Source: an uncultured Kiritimatiellota bacterium (GTDB taxonomy: Bacteria; Verrucomicrobiota; Kiritimatiellia; RFP12; DVOR01). Taken from it: a stretch of 54,385 nt of DNA. Both the position numbers and the translations under genes were made by a program. The stretch lies in assembly GCA_944389565.1 (NCBI GenBank), contig CALXMV010000015.1, forward strand, positions 1-54,385, written 5' to 3'. Shown here in pieces: positions 16,580-23,723 of the stretch (positions are counted from its first letter, which is position 1; each line of letters starts with the position of its first letter). The notes under the pieces are model-generated. The model did no database searches and was not told where the DNA came from. It worked only from the letters and a program-made list of their open reading frames with translations.

Positions 16580-17285
16580 ATCCGCCGTGTCGTCCGCCCC
16601 CGCCCGGATCCGCCCCCCCCCCGTACACCAGCACCTGCCCCTCCACGCTCACCGAGAAAGCGTTCTCGCCATACGGCACCTCCCCCGCGCTGCAGATGTC
16701 GTTCAGCGCCGAGACCTTGAAGGTCGAGATGACCGTCTCCCCCGTCTCCGGGTCCGAGCCCACCTGCGTCGCGGTGCGGGAGACCGCCTCGTAGATCGCG
16801 AACCCGTCCGCGCCCGCCAAGGTCCTGCGCCCCCGCGCCGCGCGCGCCGCCGCGCCCCCGCCCCCGGGGCCGCCGGGCACCTCCTTCCGGGCCGCAGCCT
16901 CCTCCCCCGCCGCCTCGGCCCCGACCGCCTCGACCTCCGCCCAATCGGCATCCCCTGAGAGCGCGAAGAAGCGCACCCCCCGCGCCTCCTGCCACGCGCC
17001 CAAAGGCACCGAGGTCCCCGCCCCGAAAGCCAGACGCGCCCCCGCGCCATCCTCCACCCAATAACCCAACGCCACATCCTCCCCCAGCCCGACGAAGGTG
17101 AACGCCAAATCCGGCGCCCCCGCCTCCACCCGGAAACGCAAACCGCCCTCGACCCGCTCGCACCCCGCCACCCAATCGCCCACGCACGCCACCGCCGGCG
17201 GGTCGGCGCGCACATCCACCGCCGCCTGCCAGCACAGCCAACCCGCCAGCACCACCGCGCCGAGCGACCACACGCCCTGCGTCAT
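16443..17285 (-). CDS. N-terminal segment of the RHS protein, with signal peptide
   Basis: The ATG at 17285 opens a frame with a signal peptide (MTQGVWSLGAVVLAGWLCWQ then AAVDVRA). It continues with a secreted-type beta-rich domain (VGDWVAGCERVEGGLRFRVE, FTFVGLGEDVALGYWVED) and SRTATQVGSDPETGETVIST up to FSVSVEGQVLVYGGG. At the G10 tract (16622-16613) the frame continues as low-complexity Gly-rich sequence to 16443, whereas the neighbouring frame continues sensibly as RIRAGADDTADVSVGDASSS. With nine (or twelve) G residues the two parts would be one protein. An upstream ATG at 17321 would add 12 residues before the signal peptide and is less likely. Confidence 0.75.
   Translation of the reverse strand: MTQGVWSLGAVVLAGWLCWQAAVDVRADPPAVACVGDWVAGCERVEGGLRFRVEAGAPDLAFTFVGLGEDVALGYWVEDGAGARLAFGAGTSVPLGAWQEARGVRFFALSGDADWAEVEAVGAEAAGEEAAARKEVPGGPGGGGAAARAARGRRTLAGADGFAIYEAVSRTATQVGSDPETGETVISTFKVSALNDICSAGEVPYGENAFSVSVEGQVLVYGGGADPGGGGRHGGCVGGGRVLLGDRGACLHLGALVGVVGGVCGVGGGLGGLLDGGRAA
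16613..16622. repeat. 10-bp homopolymer (C10/G10) at the RHS frameshift
   Basis: Ten consecutive C on the plus strand (G on the coding strand) lie exactly where the signal-peptide frame and the RHS frame meet. Nine or twelve residues would fuse the frames; ten gives an off state. Tracts of this length are prone to slipped-strand mispairing and also to sequencing error. Confidence 0.85.
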
Positions 17286-17370
17286 GCTCTCCCAGTCCTT
17301 TCCCTGTATACAGGCATACATACCGGGCTGTCAACAAGGGTGCCCGGCAAAAGTTTTGGGGCAGGGGCGT

Positions 17371-17392
17371 ATTGGCTGATCGGTGCATTGGC
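17371..17392 (+). repeat. Right direct repeat flanking the RHS gene
   Basis: ATTGGC-N10-ATTGGC with central TCGGT is the partner of the repeat at 11791-11812. Immediately after it comes TGAATTGG. The related ATTGGCTGATTGG pattern also occurs around the inserted four-helix-bundle gene at 48330 and 48759. Confidence 0.5.
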
Positions 17393-17414
17393 TGAATTGG
17401 CCCCCCGCACACCG

Positions 17415-17568
17415 AAGGGTTTGGGGTGAAAGCCTAAGGGGTCTGCCCCGAAAGTCGGGAGGGTCCGGGGCGAAACCTCCTAGGGTCTGGCCCGAAACCC
17501 TAAGGGGTCTGCCCCGAAAGTCGGGAGGGGCCGGGGCGGAAGACGGAAGGTTTTGGGGCGAGGAGGTG
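17415..17568. repeat. 22-bp-period intergenic array 2 (7 units)
   Basis: Seven units of exactly 22 bp start at 17415, 17437, 17459, 17481, 17503, 17525 and 17547. Units 2 and 5 are identical. The unit consensus is AGGGTYTGSCCCGAAACCCT plus two variable bases, a quasi-palindrome of AGGGT and ACCCT arms. The array ends 8 bp before the -35 box of adhE. The sequences diverge while the period stays fixed, arguing for selection on spacing. Confidence 0.85.
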
Positions 17569-17576
17569 TTTTTTGC

Positions 17577-17605
17577 TTGACTTTTTGGGGGAAATAATCG
17601 ATACT
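17577..17605 (+). promoter_or_regulatory. adhE promoter
   Basis: TTGACT (17577-17582), a 17-nt spacer and GATACT (17600-17605) form a good sigma-70 promoter directly behind the 22-bp array. Transcription would start near 17612, giving a leader of about 46 nt with an AAGGAG ribosome binding site. Confidence 0.7.
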
Positions 17606-17657
17606 TTTATACCGATTTAGAGGAATTGCCGTTCCTAACCTCAACAAGGAGACACAC

Positions 17658-20363
17658 ATGGCAACGAAGAAGCCCGCCGCGAAGGCCGCCGCCAAGGCGC
17701 CCGCGACACCCGTGCAGCCCGCCGCCCCCGCCGCCACCGACGAGGAGGGGCTGAAGGAACTCGACGCGTTGATGGAGCGCGTGAAGAAGGCCCAGGCCAT
17801 TTACGCCACCTATACCCAGGAGCAGGTGGACAAGATTTTCCGTGAGTGCGCCCTCTCGGCCTGCGCCCACCGCATCGAGCTGGCCAAGATGGCCGTCGAG
17901 GAGACGGGCATGGGCGTGGTGGAGGACAAGGTGACGAAGAACCACTTCGCCTCCGAGTACATCTACAACAGCTACAAGAACGTGAAGACCTGCGGCGAGC
18001 TGGAGCACGACGAGACCTACGGCATCAGCCGCGTGGCCGAGCCGCTGGGCATCATCGCCGGCATCGTGCCGACCACGAACCCCACCTCCACCGCCATCTT
18101 CAAGGCGCTCCTCGCGCTGAAGACCCGCAACGGCATCGTCTTCAGCCCCCACCCGCGCGCCAAGAACTCCACCTACGCCGCGGCGATGATCATCGAGCGC
18201 GCGGCCGTGCGCGCCGGCGCCCCCGAGGGCATCGTCGGCTGCATCAAGCACCCCACGATGGCCGTCTCCGCCGCGCTGATGCACCACAAGTACACCAACC
18301 TCATCCTCGCCACCGGCGGCCCGGGCATGGTCAAGGCCGCCTACTCCTCCGGCCGCCCGGCCATCGGCGTGGGCGCGGGCAACACCCCCGCGCTCATCGA
18401 CGAGACCGCCCACATCAAGATGGCCGTCTCCTCCATCCTCATGTCCAAGACCTTCGACAACGGTATGATCTGCGCCTCCGAGCAGTCGGTCATCGTCGTC
18501 GAGAGCATCTACGACGAGGTGAAGAAAGAGTTTCTCGCGCGCGGCGCCTACATCCTCAACGCCTCCGAGCGCGCCAAGGTCGCCGCCACCATCTTCGTCG
18601 ACGGCAAGCTCAACGCCAAGATCGTCGGCCAGCCCGCGTGGAAGATCGCCGAGATGGCCGGCATCAAGGTGCCCAAGGAGGCCAAGGTCCTCATCGGCGA
18701 GACCAAGGAGATCACGATGGGCCCCGAGGAGCCCTTCGCCCACGAGAAGCTCTCCCCCGTCTTGGCCCTCTACAAGTGCAAGACCTTCGAGGAAGGCGCC
18801 ATGATGGCCAAGAAGCTCATCGAGGCCGGCGGCCTGGGCCACACCTCCGTGCTCTACACCAACCCCCACAACGAGGACCGCATCAAGACCTACGGCTCGC
18901 TCGTCGAGACCGGCCGCGTCCTCGTCAACATCCCCGCCTCCCAGGGCGCCATCGGCGACCTCTACAACTTCAAGCTCGCGCCCTCCCTGACGCTCGGCTG
19001 CGGCAGCTGGGGCGGCAACGCCGTCTCGGAAAACATCGGAGTCAAGCACCTCATGAACATCAAGACCATCGCCGCCCGCCGCGAGAACATGCTCTGGTTC
19101 AAGGTCCCGCCGAAAGTCTACTTCAAGTTCGGCTGCCTGCCCTTCGCCCTCCGCGAGCTCAGCGACCGCAAGCGCGCCTTCCTCGTCACCGACAAGCCGC
19201 TCTTCGACCTGGGCTACACCGAGAAGATCACCAAGGTCTTCGAGGAGATGGGCATCGAGACCGAGATCTTCCACGAGGTCAAGCCCGACCCGGACACCGA
19301 CACCATCGAGCTCGGCCTCCAGCGCATCAACTCCTTCAAGCCCGACCTGATCGTCGCCCTCGGCGGCGGCTCGCCCATGGACGCGGCCAAGATGATGTGG
19401 CTGCGCTACGAGAACCCCGAGGCCAAGTTCGAGGACATGGCCATGCGCTTCATGGACATCGAGAAGCGCATCTACACCTTCCCCAAACTCGGCGCCAAGG
19501 CCATGATGGTGGCCATCCCCACCACCTCCGGCACCGGCTCGGAAGTCACCCCCTTCGCCGTCGTCACCGACAGCCGCACCCACAAGAAGTACCCCATCGC
19601 CGACTACGCGCTGACGCCCGACATGGCCATCGCCGACCCCGAGCTCGTCCTCACCATGCCCCGCGGCCTCACCGCCGCCTCCGGCATCGACGCCCTCGTG
19701 CACGCCCTCGAGGCCATGGTCTCGGTCCTCTCCACCGAGTGGTCCAACGCCCTCAGCCTCGAGGCCGCCCGCCTCGTCTTCAAGTACCTCAAGCTCAGCT
19801 ACGACGAGGGCGCCAACAACCGCAAGGCCCGCGAGAAGATGCACTATGCCAGCAACATCGCCGGCATGGCCTTCGCCAACGCCTTCCTCGGCCTCTGCCA
19901 CTCCATGGCCCACAAGCTCGGCGCCAAGTACAACATCCCGCACGGCATCGCGAACGCGCTCCTCATCTGCGACGTCATCCGCTACAACGCCGTCGAGAAC
20001 CCCGCCAAGCAGGCCATCTTCCCGCAGTACACCTATCCCATGGCCCGCTCCCGCTACGCCCGCGTCGCCGACGTCCTCGGCCTCGCCCACGGCAAGAGCG
20101 ACGCCGAGAAGGTCGACGCCCTCGTCAAGGGCATCGAGGCGCTCAAGAAGGCCGTCAACATCCCCGAGTCCATCCAGGCCTGGGGCGTGCCCGAGGATGA
20201 GTTCCTCCGCAACCTCGACACCCTCGCCGAGGACGCCTTCGACGATCAGTGCACCCCGGCCAACCCCCGCTATCCGCTGATCTCCGAGATCCGCGAGATC
20301 TACCTCAAGGCCTACTACGGCCCCAAGTACAAGGCGGCCCCAGACGCCCCCAAAATCGACTGA
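17658..20363 (+). CDS. adhE: Bifunctional aldehyde-alcohol dehydrogenase AdhE
   Basis: This 901-aa enzyme converts acetyl-CoA to ethanol with two NADH, the main electron sink of many fermenters, and forms spirosome filaments. The N-terminal aldehyde dehydrogenase half has the cofactor segment GVGAGNTPA and the catalytic Cys in NGMICASEQS (about residue 272). The C-terminal Fe-dependent alcohol dehydrogenase half has GGGSPMDAAK (about 569), GTGSEVTPFAVVTD and the metal histidines in LCHSMAHKLG and PHGIAN. Residues 1-28 are an Ala/Lys/Pro-rich extension absent from most AdhE. Codon use is extremely biased to C/G-ending codons, a sign of high expression. The gene is monocistronic, with its own promoter and terminator. 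Confidence 0.97.
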   Translation: MATKKPAAKAAAKAPATPVQPAAPAATDEEGLKELDALMERVKKAQAIYATYTQEQVDKIFRECALSACAHRIELAKMAVEETGMGVVEDKVTKNHFASEYIYNSYKNVKTCGELEHDETYGISRVAEPLGIIAGIVPTTNPTSTAIFKALLALKTRNGIVFSPHPRAKNSTYAAAMIIERAAVRAGAPEGIVGCIKHPTMAVSAALMHHKYTNLILATGGPGMVKAAYSSGRPAIGVGAGNTPALIDETAHIKMAVSSILMSKTFDNGMICASEQSVIVVESIYDEVKKEFLARGAYILNASERAKVAATIFVDGKLNAKIVGQPAWKIAEMAGIKVPKEAKVLIGETKEITMGPEEPFAHEKLSPVLALYKCKTFEEGAMMAKKLIEAGGLGHTSVLYTNPHNEDRIKTYGSLVETGRVLVNIPASQGAIGDLYNFKLAPSLTLGCGSWGGNAVSENIGVKHLMNIKTIAARRENMLWFKVPPKVYFKFGCLPFALRELSDRKRAFLVTDKPLFDLGYTEKITKVFEEMGIETEIFHEVKPDPDTDTIELGLQRINSFKPDLIVALGGGSPMDAAKMMWLRYENPEAKFEDMAMRFMDIEKRIYTFPKLGAKAMMVAIPTTSGTGSEVTPFAVVTDSRTHKKYPIADYALTPDMAIADPELVLTMPRGLTAASGIDALVHALEAMVSVLSTEWSNALSLEAARLVFKYLKLSYDEGANNRKAREKMHYASNIAGMAFANAFLGLCHSMAHKLGAKYNIPHGIANALLICDVIRYNAVENPAKQAIFPQYTYPMARSRYARVADVLGLAHGKSDAEKVDALVKGIEALKKAVNIPESIQAWGVPEDEFLRNLDTLAEDAFDDQCTPANPRYPLISEIREIYLKAYYGPKYKAAPDAPKID

Positions 20364-20380
20364 GCCCCGCTCCGTCGGAC

Positions 20381-20413
20381 AAAAAGCCCCCGCGCCCCGC
20401 GCGGGGGCTTTTT
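20381..20413 (+). terminator. adhE intrinsic terminator
   Basis: A 14-bp stem AAAAAGCCCCCGCG (20381-20394) pairs with 20400-20413 and ends in TTTTT, 18 nt after the adhE stop. Confidence 0.9.
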
Positions 20414-20578
20414 CGCATGAACCGTGCCAATCGGACTAACGCTTGCCCCCTGTCCGACCCCCCATTCCCTGTGGCCGTGGCGGGGGCGTTGTCGGGGAGG
20501 CGCTGCACCATATCGCCCTCGGCGTGGCCGGGCTGGCACTCCGCCGCCGTGCCGCGTGAGGTGCGCCCCTGCGGCACG

Positions 20579-20613
20579 AAAAAGCCCCCGGCCTTGCGGC
20601 GCGGGGGCTTTTT
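20579..20613. terminator. Terminator of the HxlR gene (copy 1 of a repeated terminator)
   Basis: The hairpin GCCCCCGGCC...GGGGGC with flanking A-run and T-run lies 5 nt beyond the stop of the minus-strand HxlR gene. A 33-bp core (20580-20612) is identical to 21832-21864 behind the divergent MBL gene. Confidence 0.85.
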
Positions 20614-20617
20614 CTTT

Positions 20618-20950
20618 TCACGATCCGGCGGCGGCGCGGTATGTCTCTCCCCACGCAGCCATTGAGTCGAAGAGCGGCAGAAGCGTCCGCCCCAAGGGGG
20701 AGAGCGCGTATTCGACCGTCGGTGGTTTGGTGGCGTGGAGGGTGCGCGTGATGAGCCCATCGGCCTCCAAGCCACGCAGGCTCTCGGTGAGGACTTTTTT
20801 GCTGATGCCGGGAAGGGCGCGGAGGAGTTCGCCGAAGTGGCGCGGGCCAAGGAGGATGAGCTCGCGCAGGATGTGGAGTTTCCATTTGTTTCCGATCAAC
20901 CCGATCGTGAGGGCGATGGGACAGGGAGGCAAATCTGCTTTACGCAACAT
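20618..20950 (-). CDS. HxlR-family winged-helix transcriptional regulator
   Basis: This 110-aa protein has the HxlR/PF01638 pattern: CPIALTIGLIGNKWKLHILR (N-terminal conserved Cys and the WK-x-x-IL motif), then the winged-helix segment RHFGELLRALPGISKKVLTE and SLRGLEADGLITRT. HxlR proteins often sense reactive electrophiles or oxidants through the N-terminal Cys, here in LPPCPIAL. It is divergent from the MBL-fold gene with a 105-nt shared promoter region and likely controls both. An AAAGGATG ribosome binding site precedes the ATG at 20950. The effector is unknown. Confidence 0.9.
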   Translation of the reverse strand: MLRKADLPPCPIALTIGLIGNKWKLHILRELILLGPRHFGELLRALPGISKKVLTESLRGLEADGLITRTLHATKPPTVEYALSPLGRTLLPLFDSMAAWGETYRAAAGS

Positions 20951-20966
20951 CTCACATCCTTTCGAT

Positions 20967-21015
20967 GGTTACAAAAAGGTGCCTACTGGCGCAATGGTGC
21001 ACGCTACGGTATCAT
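20967..21015. promoter_or_regulatory. Divergent promoter/operator region of HxlR and MBL genes
   Basis: For the MBL gene TGGCGC (20987-20992), 17 nt and TATCAT (21010-21015) form a candidate promoter. The opposite strand has TTGCGC-17-TAACCA for the regulator. An imperfect dyad GGTTAC-N5-GGTGCC (20967-20983) overlaps the latter and is a plausible HxlR operator. All assignments are by eye. Confidence 0.4.
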
Positions 21016-21055
21016 TGCCCACGTTTTCAAGTCATCATATCAGAAAGGAGCGAAG

Positions 21056-21811
21056 ATGAAAACATCCACACTTCAACTTCCCGGCTGTGTCCTGCATGTG
21101 TGCGACACGGGCGACGCATTGGCCGACACCTGCTTCGCCTTCGAGGGTCCCAGGGGATTGGTCTGCCTGGAGGCTCCGGCGTTCTTGCCCGATGTCGAGG
21201 CTTGGCGCGCCACGCTCGCCGCGACGGGTAAGCCCATCGTGGCCGTTCTCACGCCTTACCACGTCGGCGGCGCGGATTTGCTCGGTGAGACGTGGGCCAC
21301 GGCACGGACGGTCGCCGCGTTGCAACCCGGTGGCGTCATCCATGGTATCGTCGAAGGGTTCAAGTCGGCGTTCCATGGGGATTTTCTCCAACCTCGCCCT
21401 ATCGTCCGCGTCATCCCGGAGGGGCCTCTCGATTGTGCGGGACTGCGATTCGTCGTGCGTGACGCCGGTTACGGCTTCGATCTTGATTTGCCTGCGGCCA
21501 AACTCACCGCGACCCATCTTTTCGGCGCGGATTGCCACAGTCTGCTCCTTTCCCGTTCGGCCATTGACGCTGCCATCGCCCAGTGCGACACGTTTGAGGC
21601 CGGTGGGACACGCCTTATCCTTTCCACGCACCATCTTCCGGAGGGTGGCGAGGTCGTCCCTGCCAAGCGCGCCTATCTGCTCCGTGCTAGGGCTTTGGCT
21701 GAGACGTGCACCGATGGCGCGGCTTACGTCGCCGCGCTCAAGGCCGAGTTCCCCACGCTTGGCGCGGAGGCTTATCTCCAAATGTCCGCCAACGCGCTTT
21801 TCCGGCAGTGA
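21056..21811 (+). CDS. MBL-fold metallohydrolase-like protein
   Basis: This 251-aa protein looks like a metallo-beta-lactamase-fold member: the beta-strand pattern TCFAFEGPRGLVCLEAPAF, then VAVLTPYHVGGADLL where HxHxDH is expected, then FGADCHSLLLS and LILSTHHLPEGG. The canonical HxHxDH triad is reduced to a single His, so metal binding and hydrolysis may be lost or altered. The start has a perfect AGAAAGGAG ribosome binding site. The gene is paired with the divergent HxlR regulator and has less extreme codon bias than adhE, suggesting a transferred two-gene cassette. Possible roles are electrophile or glyoxal-type detoxification, unproven. Confidence 0.6.
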   Translation: MKTSTLQLPGCVLHVCDTGDALADTCFAFEGPRGLVCLEAPAFLPDVEAWRATLAATGKPIVAVLTPYHVGGADLLGETWATARTVAALQPGGVIHGIVEGFKSAFHGDFLQPRPIVRVIPEGPLDCAGLRFVVRDAGYGFDLDLPAAKLTATHLFGADCHSLLLSRSAIDAAIAQCDTFEAGGTRLILSTHHLPEGGEVVPAKRAYLLRARALAETCTDGAAYVAALKAEFPTLGAEAYLQMSANALFRQ

Positions 21812-21831
21812 GCGTGGCGTGTCGCCATGAG

Positions 21832-21864
21832 AAAAGCCCCCGGCCTTGCGGCGCGGGGGCTTTT
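21832..21864. terminator. Bidirectional terminator (copy 2 of a repeated terminator)
   Basis: The 33-bp hairpin core is identical to that at 20580-20612. It lies between the converging MBL gene (plus) and mlaD (minus) and can serve both strands. Confidence 0.85.
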
Positions 21865-21882
21865 GGTTTGTCTTGCCGTGGC

Positions 21883-22971
21883 TCAGAGGCCGGAGAAGAA
21901 GAGGGAGGTGAAGGTGGTGATGGGGGCGGTGTCGCGCATGTTGTCGATGATCTGGCGGACGTCCTTGACGGCGCCTTCGGCCTCGTTGGCGAGGGCGGGG
22001 TCGTTGATGAGGCGGCCGAGGGTGCCTTGGTCGGTCTGGAGTTTGGCGGTGATGGCCTTGAGGTTGGCGGCGGTGGTTTCGAGGTCGGCGATGAGGGTGG
22101 AGCCTGGGGCGAGGAGTCGGCCGAGGGGGGTCTTGGGGTCGTTGAGGGCGGCGGTGGCGCGTTCGAGGTCGGTGACGAGGGGGGAGTCGGCGGAGAGGAG
22201 TCGGCCGAGGGGGGTCTTCGCGTCGTTGAGGGAGGCGGTGGCGGCGCGGAGGTTGGCCACGGTGGCCTTGAGGTCGGCGTAGGTGGAGTCGTCCTCTTGG
22301 AGGAGTCGGCCGAGGAGGCCTTGGCCTTGGTTGAGGCGGTCGGTGGTTTGGCGGAGGTTGGCGGCGATGGCGCGGAGGTCGGCGTAGGTGGTGTCCTGCG
22401 GGTCGAGGAGTTTGCCGAGGAGGCCCTCGCCTTTGGTGAGGCGTCCGGTGATGACGGTGAGGTCGCCGGAGGATTGGCGGAGGTTGGCGAGGAGTTCGCG
22501 GAGGTCGCCCGGGTCGACGGCCTCGCGGAACTCGCTGACGAGCGCGCCGAGCTCGCGCATCACGTCGATGTGCGGCGCGCCGGGGAGGACGGCGTCGGGC
22601 GCGAGGGGGGTGGGGGAGACGCCTTGGACGACGTCGAGCGCGGAGCCGCCGAGGAGGGAGGTGGGGATCACGGTGACGGAGGCGTCGGCCTGGAGGGGGA
22701 CGTCGGCGTCGACGGTGAAGGTGACGACGACGGCGTTGTCGCTCAGGGCGAGGTGTTGGACGGCGCCGACCTTCATGCCGCGGACGAGGACGGGGTCTTG
22801 GGGTTTGAGCGCGTCCACATGGTCGAAGCGTGCCTGGCGGACGGCGTGGTGGCTGCCGCGCAGGAGGTCGACGCCGCTGATGACGATGGTGAAGAAGGCG
22901 AGCAGGGCGATGACGGCGGCGACGAAGGCGCCGGTGACGATCTCGGGCAGGATGTTCTTGTCGCGGCTCAT
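21883..22971 (-). CDS. mlaD: MCE-domain protein (MlaD-like) with helical repeat tail
   Basis: This 362-aa protein has an N-terminal membrane anchor (residues 8-34, VTGAFVAAVIALLAFFTIVI), one MCE domain (about 38-130, with PVLVRGMKVGAVQHLAL) and a long helical C-terminus. The tail shows about five repeats of roughly 37 residues with the theme GxLGRLLxxxxxxxADLxxxxxNLxxxxxxL. MlaD-type proteins form hexamers in the periplasm that pass phospholipids through a central channel, and long C-terminal helices can extend the channel as a needle. The gene overlaps the ATPase gene by 4 nt. The repeat tail is longer than that of E. coli MlaD (183 aa) and resembles PqiB/mycobacterial Mce tails. Confidence 0.88.
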   Translation of the reverse strand: MSRDKNILPEIVTGAFVAAVIALLAFFTIVISGVDLLRGSHHAVRQARFDHVDALKPQDPVLVRGMKVGAVQHLALSDNAVVVTFTVDADVPLQADASVTVIPTSLLGGSALDVVQGVSPTPLAPDAVLPGAPHIDVMRELGALVSEFREAVDPGDLRELLANLRQSSGDLTVITGRLTKGEGLLGKLLDPQDTTYADLRAIAANLRQTTDRLNQGQGLLGRLLQEDDSTYADLKATVANLRAATASLNDAKTPLGRLLSADSPLVTDLERATAALNDPKTPLGRLLAPGSTLIADLETTAANLKAITAKLQTDQGTLGRLINDPALANEAEGAVKDVRQIIDNMRDTAPITTFTSLFFSGL

Positions 22972-23723
22972 GGGGTATCCTCCACGGCTTGGGCCTTGAG
23001 GAAGGCTTGGACTTCGGGGTGTGGCCGCCGGAGGAGCTCGGCGGGGGTGGCGACCTGCAGGAAGCGGCCGCCTTTGAGGAAGGCGATGCGGTCGGCGTAG
23101 CGCAGGGCGCCGGCGAGGTCGTGCGTGACGACGAGGCAGGTGGCGCGGCGGGCGCGGGCGATCTGCTGGATGAGGCGGTCGATCGTGCGGCTCATCACGG
23201 GGTCGAGGCCGGAGGTGGGCTCGTCGAAGAAGAGGAGTTCCGGGTTTTCGATGATGGCGCGGGCGAAGGCGGCGCGTTTGAGCATGCCGCCGGAGACCTC
23301 GGCGGGGTAGAGGTCGCCGGAGTCGGCGAGGCCGACCTCGGCCAACGCGTCGCGCACGCGCCCCTCGATCTGCGCGGGGGGCAGGCGGTCGCGTTCGGCG
23401 AGGGGGAGGGCGACGTTCTCGGCCAGGGTCTTCCACCCGAGCAGGGCGCCGGATTGGAAGAGGTAACCCAGCCTGCGCCGGAGGGCGGGCAGGTCGCGCG
23501 GCGGCAGGGCCGCCAGGTCGCGTCCGAGCACCCGGATCGTCCCGGAGGTGGGTGCGAGCTGGGTGGAGGCGAGCTTGAGGGTGACGGATTTGCCGGTGCC
23601 GGAGGGGCCGATGATGACGAGGATCTCGCCCGGCTCGGCGGCGAGGTCGAGCCCGTCGATCACGCGGCGCGTGCCGAAGGCCTTGGTCACGGCACGGAAA
23701 AGGAGCGCGGGGTCAGAAGACAT
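22968..23723 (-). CDS. mlaF: Lipid-transport ABC ATPase (MlaF-like)
   Basis: This 251-aa ABC ATPase has Walker A IIGPSGTGKSVTLK, the Q-loop YLFQSGALLGW (FQxGALFDS-like, typical of MlaF/Mkl), signature VSGGMLKRAAFARAI, Walker B PELLFFDEPTSGLDPV and the switch His in VVTHDL. It would energise MlaE in the inner membrane. It overlaps both neighbours slightly (mlaE by 11 nt, mlaD by 4 nt), indicating tight coupling. Confidence 0.93.
   Translation of the reverse strand: MSSDPALLFRAVTKAFGTRRVIDGLDLAAEPGEILVIIGPSGTGKSVTLKLASTQLAPTSGTIRVLGRDLAALPPRDLPALRRRLGYLFQSGALLGWKTLAENVALPLAERDRLPPAQIEGRVRDALAEVGLADSGDLYPAEVSGGMLKRAAFARAIIENPELLFFDEPTSGLDPVMSRTIDRLIQQIARARRATCLVVTHDLAGALRYADRIAFLKGGRFLQVATPAELLRRPHPEVQAFLKAQAVEDTP

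Larger units (their letters stand above)
17286..17657. other. Intergenic region between RHS gene and adhE
   Basis: This 372-base region holds the RHS upstream region, the right flanking direct repeat (17371-17392), a seven-unit 22-bp array (17415-17568) and the adhE promoter with a 46-nt leader. No gene was found in it. Confidence 0.7.

Noticed and set aside
12029..16720. 1563-aa open frame antisense to the RHS gene
   Set aside because: Composition is a shadow of the RHS gene (Gly/Val/Glu/Arg-rich), with no recognisable domain or ribosome binding site.
17607..20090. 827-aa open frame antisense to adhE
   Set aside because: It mirrors the strongly GC-biased third codon positions of adhE, has Gly/Val/Asp/Glu-skewed composition and no domain.
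20414..20578. Short reading frame ending GEALHHIALGVAGLALRRR between adhE and HxlR
   Set aside because: It looks like a helix but has no start codon with a ribosome binding site and lies between two terminators; kept only as a possible relic.
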